From NCBI RefSeq assembly GCF_047946665.1, contig NZ_CP172312.1:1922001-1986000 (forward strand): 64,000 nt of DNA, given 5' to 3'. Within the stretch, counting starts at the first letter, position 1. Every line of letters begins with the position of its first letter. A model generated the notes under the pieces. The model saw only the letters and a program-made list of their open reading frames with translations. It ran no database searches and was not told the origin of the DNA. Source of the stretch: Allohahella sp002354735 (lineage in GTDB: Bacteria > Pseudomonadota > Gammaproteobacteria > Pseudomonadales > Oleiphilaceae). Below are positions 9,208-17,148 of the stretch, piece by piece. Position numbers and translations under genes: made by a program.

Positions 9208-10134
9208 CTATTGAATCTTCACTTGAAAATGTCCTGAAGCCAGAGGCTTTCCGGCTTTATCACGTATTTCAACCTGCCAGGCGCCTGCCTGGCTACTCGC
9301 AATGGCCACGCTGGAAGTGACTACAGCTTTTGATGTATGCACTGTGATAGGCAGACTCTGCACCTCGCGACCGCCCTGGAACCAGAGCAGGCGTAGCGTT
9401 TCGCCTTCCATATCCTCGACCTCGGCAAAGAGGTGAATCGTGGTCTGGCGGCCCTTTGCCACTTTGACAGGATCGCTCAACAGCTCCGCAGGTTCGCTAT
9501 AGCTGACCTCGTCAGTGATTACGGCACGCGCAACCTTATTGGATTGAACGGTCATGATACCAGCCGGCGCTGGGCCTTGTTGCGGGCTTGGGACAGCACC
9601 GGGCTGCCTCACCGGCTCATCCTGGACCGTCAGACGATATTTCGAGCGCTCAGCCTCGCTCTCTGGTGCGAGTACAGAGGCCGTAGCGGCCGGTTGTTGC
9701 TTCTGATGAACCTGGTCACTGAGTGATTCGGCCAGCGGACGCCCGCTGCCGAAAGCATTTTCACGCGTGGCGTCTCGCGGCACGGGGACCCGTTGAGCGC
9801 TCCCCCCCGCGGCTTGCCCAGCAGCCGCTTGGGCAGGTTCTTGAACCGATTCACTCGTAGCGACCGGGTCGACCGGCTCTACAAATACAGGCGCTTCAGT
9901 AGCTTCGGAAGGCGCTGGCGAGGCAATCTCGATGTCGCCATCACTCGCCAGTCCCGCCTCGTCGTCATCACCGGAAGCCGCCCAGAAATAGAGCGCGGCG
10001 ATCAGTCCAAGTAGAACGACGCCTGCCCCGATGATCCGTGGCCAGTGATATTGAGTGACATAAACGGAGGGTGACAATGGCCGCTCACTGGAAATCTGCG
10101 GGTTGTTCACCGATAAACGAAGTCTCTTTGGCAT
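9208..10134 (-). CDS. single-pass membrane protein with C-terminal DUF2914 domain
   Basis: The 308 residues have a short basic cytoplasmic N-terminus, one membrane helix (IIGAGVVLLGLIAALYFWA, about 35-53), a long low-complexity Ala/Pro/Glu/Gln linker (about 60-195) and a compact C-terminal domain. That domain contains VARAVITDEV, LWFQGGREVQ and a WQVEIRDKAGKPLASGHF strand pattern typical of DUF2914. The fold is presumed to be an immunoglobulin-like periplasmic domain of unknown function. The layout suggests a periplasmic domain held away from the inner membrane by a flexible linker. It is co-transcribed with the DUF4136 lipoprotein, which suggests an envelope role for the pair. Confidence 0.75.
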   Translation of the reverse strand: MPKRLRLSVNNPQISSERPLSPSVYVTQYHWPRIIGAGVVLLGLIAALYFWAASGDDDEAGLASDGDIEIASPAPSEATEAPVFVEPVDPVATSESVQEPAQAAAGQAAGGSAQRVPVPRDATRENAFGSGRPLAESLSDQVHQKQQPAATASVLAPESEAERSKYRLTVQDEPVRQPGAVPSPQQGPAPAGIMTVQSNKVARAVITDEVSYSEPAELLSDPVKVAKGRQTTIHLFAEVEDMEGETLRLLWFQGGREVQSLPITVHTSKAVVTSSVAIASSQAGAWQVEIRDKAGKPLASGHFQVKIQ

Positions 10135-10253
10135 AGCGGACTGAAAGCACCTGAAAAGAAGTCAAAGCCGTCGCTCATGCTTCGGCTGGGCGGAACGCCA
10201 TGGTAGCGGAGGCGAACGGTTGCCTCAAGCGAATGCAGTTCTATTGAATTGAA

Positions 10254-12893
10254 TTAACGCAGGAATTTTTGCTGCTTGTCAAACAGTGCTGCTGGGGACT
10301 TGGCCAGTCCACTGACCCATACCGGCCGGCTGGCCGATTGCAGAAAACGCTCGAGAGTCATTGGCTTACCGAAATAGTAGCCCTGTACACGGTCAGCGCC
10401 CAGCCTGGCGATCTGCTCAAGCGTGTCGCTGTCCTCTATACCTTCCACTACGGTTTCGAGCTGCAGCGTCTTCGCCAGCTTCATGATCGTCGCGATGATA
10501 CTGGCATCGTTCTCCGCCTCACGCATGCGCTTGACGAACTCGCGGTCGACCTTGAGCTCATGGATGGGCAGCTGACTCAGGTAACTGAACGATGAATAAC
10601 CCGTGCCAAAATCGTCCAGCGAGAGTCGCGCGCCGTGCTGAACGAGGTGATTCAGGTTCTGCAGCACACTACTCATGTTTTCGATCAAAGTGGACTCTGT
10701 CACCTCGAAGGTCACCTGAGAGAGATCTATCGCTTCCTCACGTGCCCTTGAGACGATATGAGCGGCGAAGCCGGGACGCGTCAGGTTGTGCACCGATATG
10801 TTGATACTGATATTGAAGCCGGGCGTGCGTTTATTGATCTGCTGTATGCACCCAAAACTGAGATCGATAATCAGCAGGGTCAGTTTATCGATCAGGTTTG
10901 CGCTTTCAGCCAGCTTCACGAACTCATCAGGCGGCACGTCTCCGTGGCGAGGAGAGTGCCATCGAGCCAGCACTTCCGCGCCGATAACCTGATACGTGAG
11001 TATATCGACCTGCGGCTGCAGTACCACCGAGATCTCCTGACTTTCGAGAGCCTCCGCCAGCGAGGCAATCAGCTGCAGGCGACGCCGCCCGCTCTGTTCG
11101 ATACTGCTGTGATACACAGTAATCGGATCGCCATGCATCATGCCGCTTTCACAGGCGGAGCCAGCCCGCTGCAGCAGATTCAGCGGTGCGTCGCAGTCAG
11201 TGGGATAGAACGCAATGCCGCAGAACGCGTCGGTATGTATTGATATGCCGTCGACCTCATAGGCTCTACTGAGTCTTGCACGCAGAGCGTCTGCAGTATG
11301 TTGAACCCCAGCATCACCTTGTCCAGATCTGACGAGGCACACTACGGAACCAAATTCTGGAACGCAGACGAGGCCGGTTCTGTCCCGCTCAAGGCGCACT
11401 GTATTCCTGGCAGTCTGCAGGTAGTCATTGGCTTCGGCAACGACCATGCGAAACAGCGACTCGGCTACCGACCGGCCCAGACTGAAAATGGCACCACGAC
11501 ACTGCGGCAGGCGGAAGTACAAGACCGCAAAAACATTGTCTTCAGCGTGCTTGCTACGCATGAGCGCCTGCATGCGATCGATGAGTGGAAACTCGTTGGC
11601 AACCGAGGTCACAGGGTCCCGGGTGGCCCGCTCGAGCGCCTGCAGTTCTACAGCCTTCATTTTCTCCGCCATCTGATGCCGCTGCTCAAGCGCCTTCATT
11701 CGGCGACGGCGATCTTCCTTGATGCGATAGGCCAGCGCGAAAGACAGTAGCAAGACTTCGGCTGCAGAGCCGAACTGCAGCGCGTGACTGCTGATATCGG
11801 TCGAGGCTACTACGCCGAAGACGCTCAGCAGATAGAGCGCGAGACCGCCACAGAAGAGCAGCCAGGCGGCCATGAAATAACGCGCCACGATGACTCCCTG
11901 CTGCAGCGCGTAAGCGCCGGCATAAATCACGAAGAGCATCGCTATGCCAGAGCAGATGCCCGCAAATCTGGCACCCAGCTCAGGCCATATCAATGTGACC
12001 ACGAGCAGTAGCGCGGCGGTTCCCATGAGCAACCGGAAAGTCCGATTGATGGCCACAGGGATTGCATTCTCGAACAGTAGTGCACGCGCAAACATCAGAC
12101 CGAAAATACAGCTCGACAGCGTGGCGACAGTCAGGAGCGTAATACTGTATTGAGGGTCGCCTGGCCAGAGATAGACTTTGTCCAGGCCCGAGATGGGCAA
12201 CATGGCACCAATGATACTGCCGAGATAGAGCACGTAGAACAGGTACTGCCGGTCAACCGTGCTGAGCAACAGGAAGAAGTTGTAGACCAACAGCGCGGCA
12301 AGCAGCCCAAGATAGCTGCCCCAGATCATGACCTGCGTTCGCTCATTGGCTATGAAACGATCAGGCTGCCAGAGCTCGAGTGGAAGCTGTAGAGAAGTCG
12401 AGGATTTGGCAGATATATAAATCGTACCACCGTCGGCGAGCGTGGCTGGCAGATCGATGACTGGGAAACGGTTGTCGTGCTGATCTGGTCCCAGATAGCC
12501 GAAGCGCAGCAACTTGCTCATATTGCCCTGCCCGTCGTCGTGATAAACCGTCAGGTCCTCAAGCAGTGGATACGGCAAGGCGAGCGTGGCACCTTCAAGC
12601 GCGTCTGACGCTTCGAAGCGGATCCGAATCCACACCTCGTATTCGGAAAAGCCAAGGTTGACCGGGGCTGCGCTGGGATTGGCCTGCCAGTTACTGAACT
12701 GGCCTATATTCTCTGCGTCGAGTGCATCCGCATGATCAAGCGTGTAGGCGACAAAGGGGTTCAAATTCAGCCGACTGAAGCTCTGATCGACATTGACTGG
12801 CGGTACTGCAGCCATAACTGTAGTGCCGAATCCAGCCAAGATGAGGATCAGATAAATTTGTCGAATTGTGCTCGTCCAGAGAATCCACTGCAT
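10254..12893 (-). CDS. 7TM-DISM sensor with degenerate GGDEF and EAL domain (c-di-GMP phosphodiesterase candidate)
   Basis: The 879 residues comprise a signal-like N-terminus (ILILAGFGTTVMA), a periplasmic 7TMR-DISMED2 sensor (about 40-185), seven membrane helices (about 190-400), a short coiled segment, a GGDEF-like domain and an EAL domain. The GGDEF region (about 430-605) keeps the overall pattern, but I find no GGDEF signature, so it should not make c-di-GMP. The EAL domain has E-V-L at 640-642 in place of EAL and keeps DDFGTGYSS and the KVDREF helix, a combination compatible with active phosphodiesterases. It is transcribed divergently from the PilZ fusion gene. The DISMED2 domain is thought to bind small ligands such as carbohydrates; the ligand is unknown here. 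Confidence 0.85.
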   Translation of the reverse strand: MQWILWTSTIRQIYLILILAGFGTTVMAAVPPVNVDQSFSRLNLNPFVAYTLDHADALDAENIGQFSNWQANPSAAPVNLGFSEYEVWIRIRFEASDALEGATLALPYPLLEDLTVYHDDGQGNMSKLLRFGYLGPDQHDNRFPVIDLPATLADGGTIYISAKSSTSLQLPLELWQPDRFIANERTQVMIWGSYLGLLAALLVYNFFLLLSTVDRQYLFYVLYLGSIIGAMLPISGLDKVYLWPGDPQYSITLLTVATLSSCIFGLMFARALLFENAIPVAINRTFRLLMGTAALLLVVTLIWPELGARFAGICSGIAMLFVIYAGAYALQQGVIVARYFMAAWLLFCGGLALYLLSVFGVVASTDISSHALQFGSAAEVLLLSFALAYRIKEDRRRRMKALEQRHQMAEKMKAVELQALERATRDPVTSVANEFPLIDRMQALMRSKHAEDNVFAVLYFRLPQCRGAIFSLGRSVAESLFRMVVAEANDYLQTARNTVRLERDRTGLVCVPEFGSVVCLVRSGQGDAGVQHTADALRARLSRAYEVDGISIHTDAFCGIAFYPTDCDAPLNLLQRAGSACESGMMHGDPITVYHSSIEQSGRRRLQLIASLAEALESQEISVVLQPQVDILTYQVIGAEVLARWHSPRHGDVPPDEFVKLAESANLIDKLTLLIIDLSFGCIQQINKRTPGFNISINISVHNLTRPGFAAHIVSRAREEAIDLSQVTFEVTESTLIENMSSVLQNLNHLVQHGARLSLDDFGTGYSSFSYLSQLPIHELKVDREFVKRMREAENDASIIATIMKLAKTLQLETVVEGIEDSDTLEQIARLGADRVQGYYFGKPMTLERFLQSASRPVWVSGLAKSPAALFDKQQKFLR

Positions 12894-13073
12894 TCGAATT
12901 CCAAATTTGCCAACATAGTACTAGTTTGAATAAAGACAGGCATGCCAAGTCCGTAAAAAGCGCTGTAGACTTCGCACCATCAGAACAAAAAACAATCACC
13001 GGATCCCGACGACAGGATCTGAAACTTAACTATAGATCATGATTACGGTCATGACTCAGGATTTATTTCATCT
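12894..13073. other. divergent intergenic region
   Basis: This 180-base AT-richer gap separates two divergent c-di-GMP-related genes, so it must hold both promoters. I see A/T-rich stretches but no convincing -35/-10 pair. An AGGA lies 12 bases before the plus-strand ATG, a long spacing for a ribosome site. Confidence 0.4.
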
Positions 13074-14435
13074 ATGAAGTCGTCAGAATCGCTAAATAGA
13101 GCGGAACAGAGGCGCATGCCTCGCCATGAATTTTCCGGTCAAGCCCAACTGCTGATTGATAAGACTACAGTTACTGCGCACTGTCTCAATATTTCAAGTG
13201 ACGGTATATTGTTGAGTATTCCTGCCGAAAGTGAAATCGCAGCTGCCGGTATTCGCAAATCCTCACATATCAATCTCTGTATCGACTCCTTGCCAGTGCA
13301 GAACCTCAGAGCCGCGGTGATGCACCGCAACGCAGGAACGATAGGCCTGAAATTCGATACGCTGATCCACTCTCACATCCCTGAACACGAGATGCTGATC
13401 GACAAGCCAGCGAAGAAAACTGGCAGTCGTTTCGGACTGTACCAGATGCGCAAGCAGGTCTGGATACAGGCTCGTAGATGGAGCATTTTCGGCATCAACA
13501 AGTTCGCCCGTAATGCGATCTTGAGGGCTGTTCAACCCGGTTTTTTATTTGCGGTCTATGGAAATAAGCGAGATGTTTCGCGTTATATCAGTGAGGACCT
13601 GCATGCGCGCCTGCCCGAAATTTCCCTGGGCAACTATATCAGCAAGGGAAAGTTCAAGGGATTCGTGGTGGCATCCAAGTCCTTCGAACACGAGCTTGCC
13701 GAAGATTCGGCCAAGGTCGTGAAGTATCTCGATAACCTGCGCAAGGTCTGGCCCTCAGTAAACAAGGTTGCCCTCGTGGGACGCCTGCCGACTTTCGCCA
13801 TGAAGGCGCGTTATCCCATAGAAGCCCCATTCGTCGAAGGCTCACTCGGTACCCGCTTCATGATTCTGGAGCTGGCGAAGGAACTGAAGGCTCGACCGGA
13901 ATATCAGCAGGAAACCTCCATAGTGGTCCTGGGTGGTGCCGGGAGGATTGGGCGCGCGTTGTGCGACGATCTCGCCAAATACTTCGATCAGGTCATAGCC
14001 TTCGACCGGCGCTACGATATCGACTTCCAGTCGACCGAGAAAATACTCGAAACTTCAAATCCCATGCATTTCGGCGATCATAAGCTGTTCATCGTCCTCA
14101 CGGCCCGCGGTTCAGCTGTCGAAGAATTCCTGCCCTTCCTGCCACGCGGCGCAATTCTGGCGGATGACACGCATCCGTCGATTGAGACCCCGCTGCGTCA
14201 GGCGCTCAGGCGTCGAGGCATCGAAGTCGAAAAAACCGTGCTGACCAACCCGGAATTCACGGCCTTCCCGAAGATGCCGCAGTGGAGCAAGGGCAGCATT
14301 CCAGGCTGTCTGGTTGAAGCGCTGGTGCTACTTGAAGAACCTGAAGCCGACAAGCAGACCATTGAAGAATTCTCCAAAACAGCCGTTCGCCTTGGTTATA
14401 AGGCCCAGCTCGTCAAACCCTTCACGCCAGAGTGA
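13074..14435 (+). CDS. PilZ domain fused to a Rossmann-type NAD(P)-binding domain
   Basis: The 453 residues have two parts. Residues 1-110 form a PilZ domain with both c-di-GMP-binding motifs: R13-RMP-R17 (RxxxR) and N39-I-S41-SD-G44 (NxSxxG). From about 125 there is a basic segment, then a mixed alpha/beta region, then a classic dinucleotide fold with GAGRIG at 288-293 and an acidic residue after the second strand (VIAFDRR). The C-terminal half resembles shikimate dehydrogenase, AdoHcyase or acyl-ACP reductase-type Rossmann proteins, but I cannot assign a substrate. The arrangement implies an enzyme or NAD-sensing protein gated by c-di-GMP. Flanking genes encode c-di-GMP enzymes on both sides, which supports a shared signalling unit. 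Confidence 0.8.
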   Translation: MKSSESLNRAEQRRMPRHEFSGQAQLLIDKTTVTAHCLNISSDGILLSIPAESEIAAAGIRKSSHINLCIDSLPVQNLRAAVMHRNAGTIGLKFDTLIHSHIPEHEMLIDKPAKKTGSRFGLYQMRKQVWIQARRWSIFGINKFARNAILRAVQPGFLFAVYGNKRDVSRYISEDLHARLPEISLGNYISKGKFKGFVVASKSFEHELAEDSAKVVKYLDNLRKVWPSVNKVALVGRLPTFAMKARYPIEAPFVEGSLGTRFMILELAKELKARPEYQQETSIVVLGGAGRIGRALCDDLAKYFDQVIAFDRRYDIDFQSTEKILETSNPMHFGDHKLFIVLTARGSAVEEFLPFLPRGAILADDTHPSIETPLRQALRRRGIEVEKTVLTNPEFTAFPKMPQWSKGSIPGCLVEALVLLEEPEADKQTIEEFSKTAVRLGYKAQLVKPFTPE

Positions 14436-14610
14436 TGGGCCCCGCCACGGAAGGCGGCCCCACTGTTACGAACGCTTACAAAGAAAGACTGCGCCAGTCC
14501 TCAGTTTTGTCAATCTTTTACAATTGCCCACTACCAGCCTGATCAACTGCTCTCTAGAATTATTGGAGCAAGACCGGTGTGGTTGCGTAGCGTTCTGTGA
14601 GGCAGCGAAT

Positions 14611-16698
14611 TTGAGCGGTAAGGTTGATACGGAACTGGCTCAGGCTGCACAGCAGCTGACAGTTTCTACTAAAGTGCTGCCACTACTCTTCCTGGCACTC
14701 GGCTCGATTTCCACCCTGGCTACAGTTTGGGTATTTGCAGCAGGCGATAGTGGCTACAGTGTCGGCATTCTGGGCAAGCTGAGCGTGGCTGGCGCGCTTT
14801 GTCTGCTTGGCACGCTTGCACTCTATCTCTTCCAGCTCAACAGAACCCTCTCCCGCAGTATCGCCGAAAGCCGGCAACAGGACCTTCGTCTCAAGAAGCT
14901 CGGCAAGGCTGTTACCAAAAGCGGCTGTGCCATCGCGATTCTCGACAGCCGCGGGCGCGTCGAGTACATCAATCAGCAGTTTGAGCAGACTACCGGCTAC
15001 TCGATGCAGGAGATCATCGAGAACGGCATGCAGATCCTGCACCCGAAGATTTTTGTCGGCGGTCAGCTCAAGCTGATTAACCGGACTGAGTGGCTCAAGG
15101 ACGCCTGGACCAGCGAAGTTCATCTTACCCGTAAGGATAGTGCGGTAGTCTGGGCATCAGTCTCAGTGTCCGTTGTCGACAACAATGAACTGCCGTTGGC
15201 TGCAGAAGCCGAGCGCGACTCGAGCTGCGTTGGCAAGGCTCAGGGCTATGTCGTGTCTGCCATCGACATCAGCGAACTAAAAAACCTGAACCACGAGATG
15301 GAGCGTCTTGCACTCAACGACGACCTTACCGGCCTGGCCAATCGGCGTCTGTTTGTAGATCGGCTCGAAATGCAGCTCAGGGTTTCTCGCCGCGAAAAGA
15401 ATTCGATCGCACTGCTGTTTCTCGATCTCGACAAATTCAAGCGTATCAACGATACCCTGGGTCATGATGCAGGCGACCAGCTCCTGATCACGGTGGCGGA
15501 GCGACTGAAGCGCTGCGTGAGGGCCAACGATACCGTCGCCCGTTTCGGTGGCGATGAATTTGTAGTCCTGCTCACAGACATCACCGACCCGCTCTCCGTA
15601 ACGCACATTGCGCAACTCATCCTCGCATCGCTGAAGCAGCCGATCACACTAAACCAGCATGAAATAATCGTATCCACCAGTATTGGCATCACCCTGGCGC
15701 CGACTGACGGGTTGGAAGCCGAAAGTCTGGTGAAAAATGCTGACCTGGCGCTGTACAGGGCCAAGGATCAGGGCCGCGACTGCTACCACTATTTTACAGA
15801 GGAACTGAATGCGCAGGCTATTCGCCAGCTTGTGCTCGAGCAGGAACTGAGGCTGGCACTGAACACCAACCAGTTCAGTCTGGCGTTCCAGCCTCAGTTC
15901 GATTTCAAGCAGGGGCGCCTGATCAGCGTCGAGGCCCTGCTGCGCTGGAATCACCCAACCCACGGTACCGTTTTTCCTAACGACTTCGTCACGGTAGCCG
16001 AAGAGACAGGCCTCATTGTGCCAATCGGAGACTGGGTGTTACGCAACGCCTGCAAGCAGATCAGACAGCTGCAGGTTGTCTCTGGCCGAAATATCAAGGT
16101 TGCTGTCAACCTCTCAATGCGTCAGTTCCACGATGAACACCTTGAGGATACTATCGCCCAGGCACTGCATTACTCCGGGCTCAAGGCCAAGTATCTCGAG
16201 CTTGAAGTCACCGAAAGCATGCTGATGGGCGATGTGGAAATGGTCGTGGCAAGACTGACCCGTTTGAAGTCTACCGGGGTGAGCATCGCTATCGATGACT
16301 TCGGATCGGGTTACTCTTCACTGAGCTACCTGAGAAAATTGCCTGTAGACGTCCTCAAGGTCGACCGCGCCTTCGTACGCGATATTCCCGAACAGCTTCA
16401 TGATATGGAAATCACTGCAGCCGTGATTGCCGTAGCTCACAAGCTCGGTCTGAAAGTGGTCGCCGAGGGTGTCGAGAACATCGACCAGCGTGACTTCCTG
16501 ATGATCAACCGCTGCGACTATGCGCAGGGTTACTTCTTCTCGAAGCCCCTGAGCTACACTGGCCTGAACGAGTTCATGCAGCGCAATGAGTGTCGCCAGA
16601 AGTTCGAACTGAGTCTCTACCCACCTGAAGACACTGTGGGACAGGCCGGCAGCGAGAACTGGCTATCGACCTTGCCCACGAATACCACGTCTCACTAG
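14611..16698 (+). CDS. PAS-GGDEF-EAL cyclic-di-GMP enzyme with two membrane helices
   Basis: I start it at a TTG at 14611 because GAGG lies eight bases upstream. The open frame continues back into the PilZ gene, but those residues look non-coding. The product is 695 residues: two membrane helices (about 25-75), a PAS domain (ILDSRGRVEYINQQFEQTTG), GGDEF and EAL. FGGDEF is intact (GGDEF 313-317) and is preceded by R-A-N-D at 304-307, a correct RxxD inhibitory site. EAL is at 441-443 and DDFGSGYSS is present. Both catalytic activities look possible, with product feedback on the cyclase. It follows the PilZ fusion gene by 175 bases on the same strand. Confidence 0.87.
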   Translation: MSGKVDTELAQAAQQLTVSTKVLPLLFLALGSISTLATVWVFAAGDSGYSVGILGKLSVAGALCLLGTLALYLFQLNRTLSRSIAESRQQDLRLKKLGKAVTKSGCAIAILDSRGRVEYINQQFEQTTGYSMQEIIENGMQILHPKIFVGGQLKLINRTEWLKDAWTSEVHLTRKDSAVVWASVSVSVVDNNELPLAAEAERDSSCVGKAQGYVVSAIDISELKNLNHEMERLALNDDLTGLANRRLFVDRLEMQLRVSRREKNSIALLFLDLDKFKRINDTLGHDAGDQLLITVAERLKRCVRANDTVARFGGDEFVVLLTDITDPLSVTHIAQLILASLKQPITLNQHEIIVSTSIGITLAPTDGLEAESLVKNADLALYRAKDQGRDCYHYFTEELNAQAIRQLVLEQELRLALNTNQFSLAFQPQFDFKQGRLISVEALLRWNHPTHGTVFPNDFVTVAEETGLIVPIGDWVLRNACKQIRQLQVVSGRNIKVAVNLSMRQFHDEHLEDTIAQALHYSGLKAKYLELEVTESMLMGDVEMVVARLTRLKSTGVSIAIDDFGSGYSSLSYLRKLPVDVLKVDRAFVRDIPEQLHDMEITAAVIAVAHKLGLKVVAEGVENIDQRDFLMINRCDYAQGYFFSKPLSYTGLNEFMQRNECRQKFELSLYPPEDTVGQAGSENWLSTLPTNTTSH

Positions 16699-16699
16699 C

Positions 16700-17113
16700 T
16701 CAGATGCGCCCCGTTCTATCGGCCGGCCTGAAGATTTCCCAGTCCGGGGCCAGTTGCACCGGCGCCGATAACTGTTTCTTGCTCACCGCCAGTGCATCGA
16801 CTGGTCTCGCCTGCAGTGCTGGCCGAGACCAGTCACCCGTGTCGAGCAGCTGCATGGTTTCGGTTTCCACCTGATCAACAACGTACAGCTTGCCATTGCT
16901 GACGACCAGCGCGCCAAAGCTCAGACCAAAAATAAAGCGACAATAGTCCATTTTCAGTTGGACCAACTCATGCTCTGCCTTCCTGATCTTTCGCAATAAC
17001 AGAGACTTGACGCCATCCGCATAGACACTGGGCTGCACATTTCGGCTGCGCGCCTGGTCAGTGGCACGGACGCTAGCCGTGCGCATCGTATTTACTTGAA
17101 CTCCCTGCGACAT
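16700..17113 (-). CDS. hypothetical protein
   Basis: This 137-residue frame has a GGGAG ribosome site six bases before its ATG and ends one base beyond the stop of the convergent GGDEF-EAL gene. I recognise no family. The middle (about 33-75) looks helical and amphipathic. There is no signal peptide and no clear membrane helix; FIFGLSFGALVVS is hydrophobic but short. It lies directly downstream of the GNAT-nitrilase gene on the same strand, with a gap of 35 bases, and may be co-transcribed. Confidence 0.6.
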   Translation of the reverse strand: MSQGVQVNTMRTASVRATDQARSRNVQPSVYADGVKSLLLRKIRKAEHELVQLKMDYCRFIFGLSFGALVVSNGKLYVVDQVETETMQLLDTGDWSRPALQARPVDALAVSKKQLSAPVQLAPDWEIFRPADRTGRI

Positions 17114-17148
17114 CTCCCACTCCCGGGCTTATTGTGGTTATTATGAAC

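Noticed and set aside
14436..14470. Possible terminator after the PilZ fusion gene
   Set aside because: GC-rich stem CCGCC/GGCGG with a two-base bulge, but no T-run follows.
14314..14610. Upstream in-frame extension of the PAS-GGDEF-EAL gene into the PilZ gene
   Set aside because: The residues are Arg/Pro/Ser-rich and lack family similarity; a ribosome site precedes a TTG at 14611.
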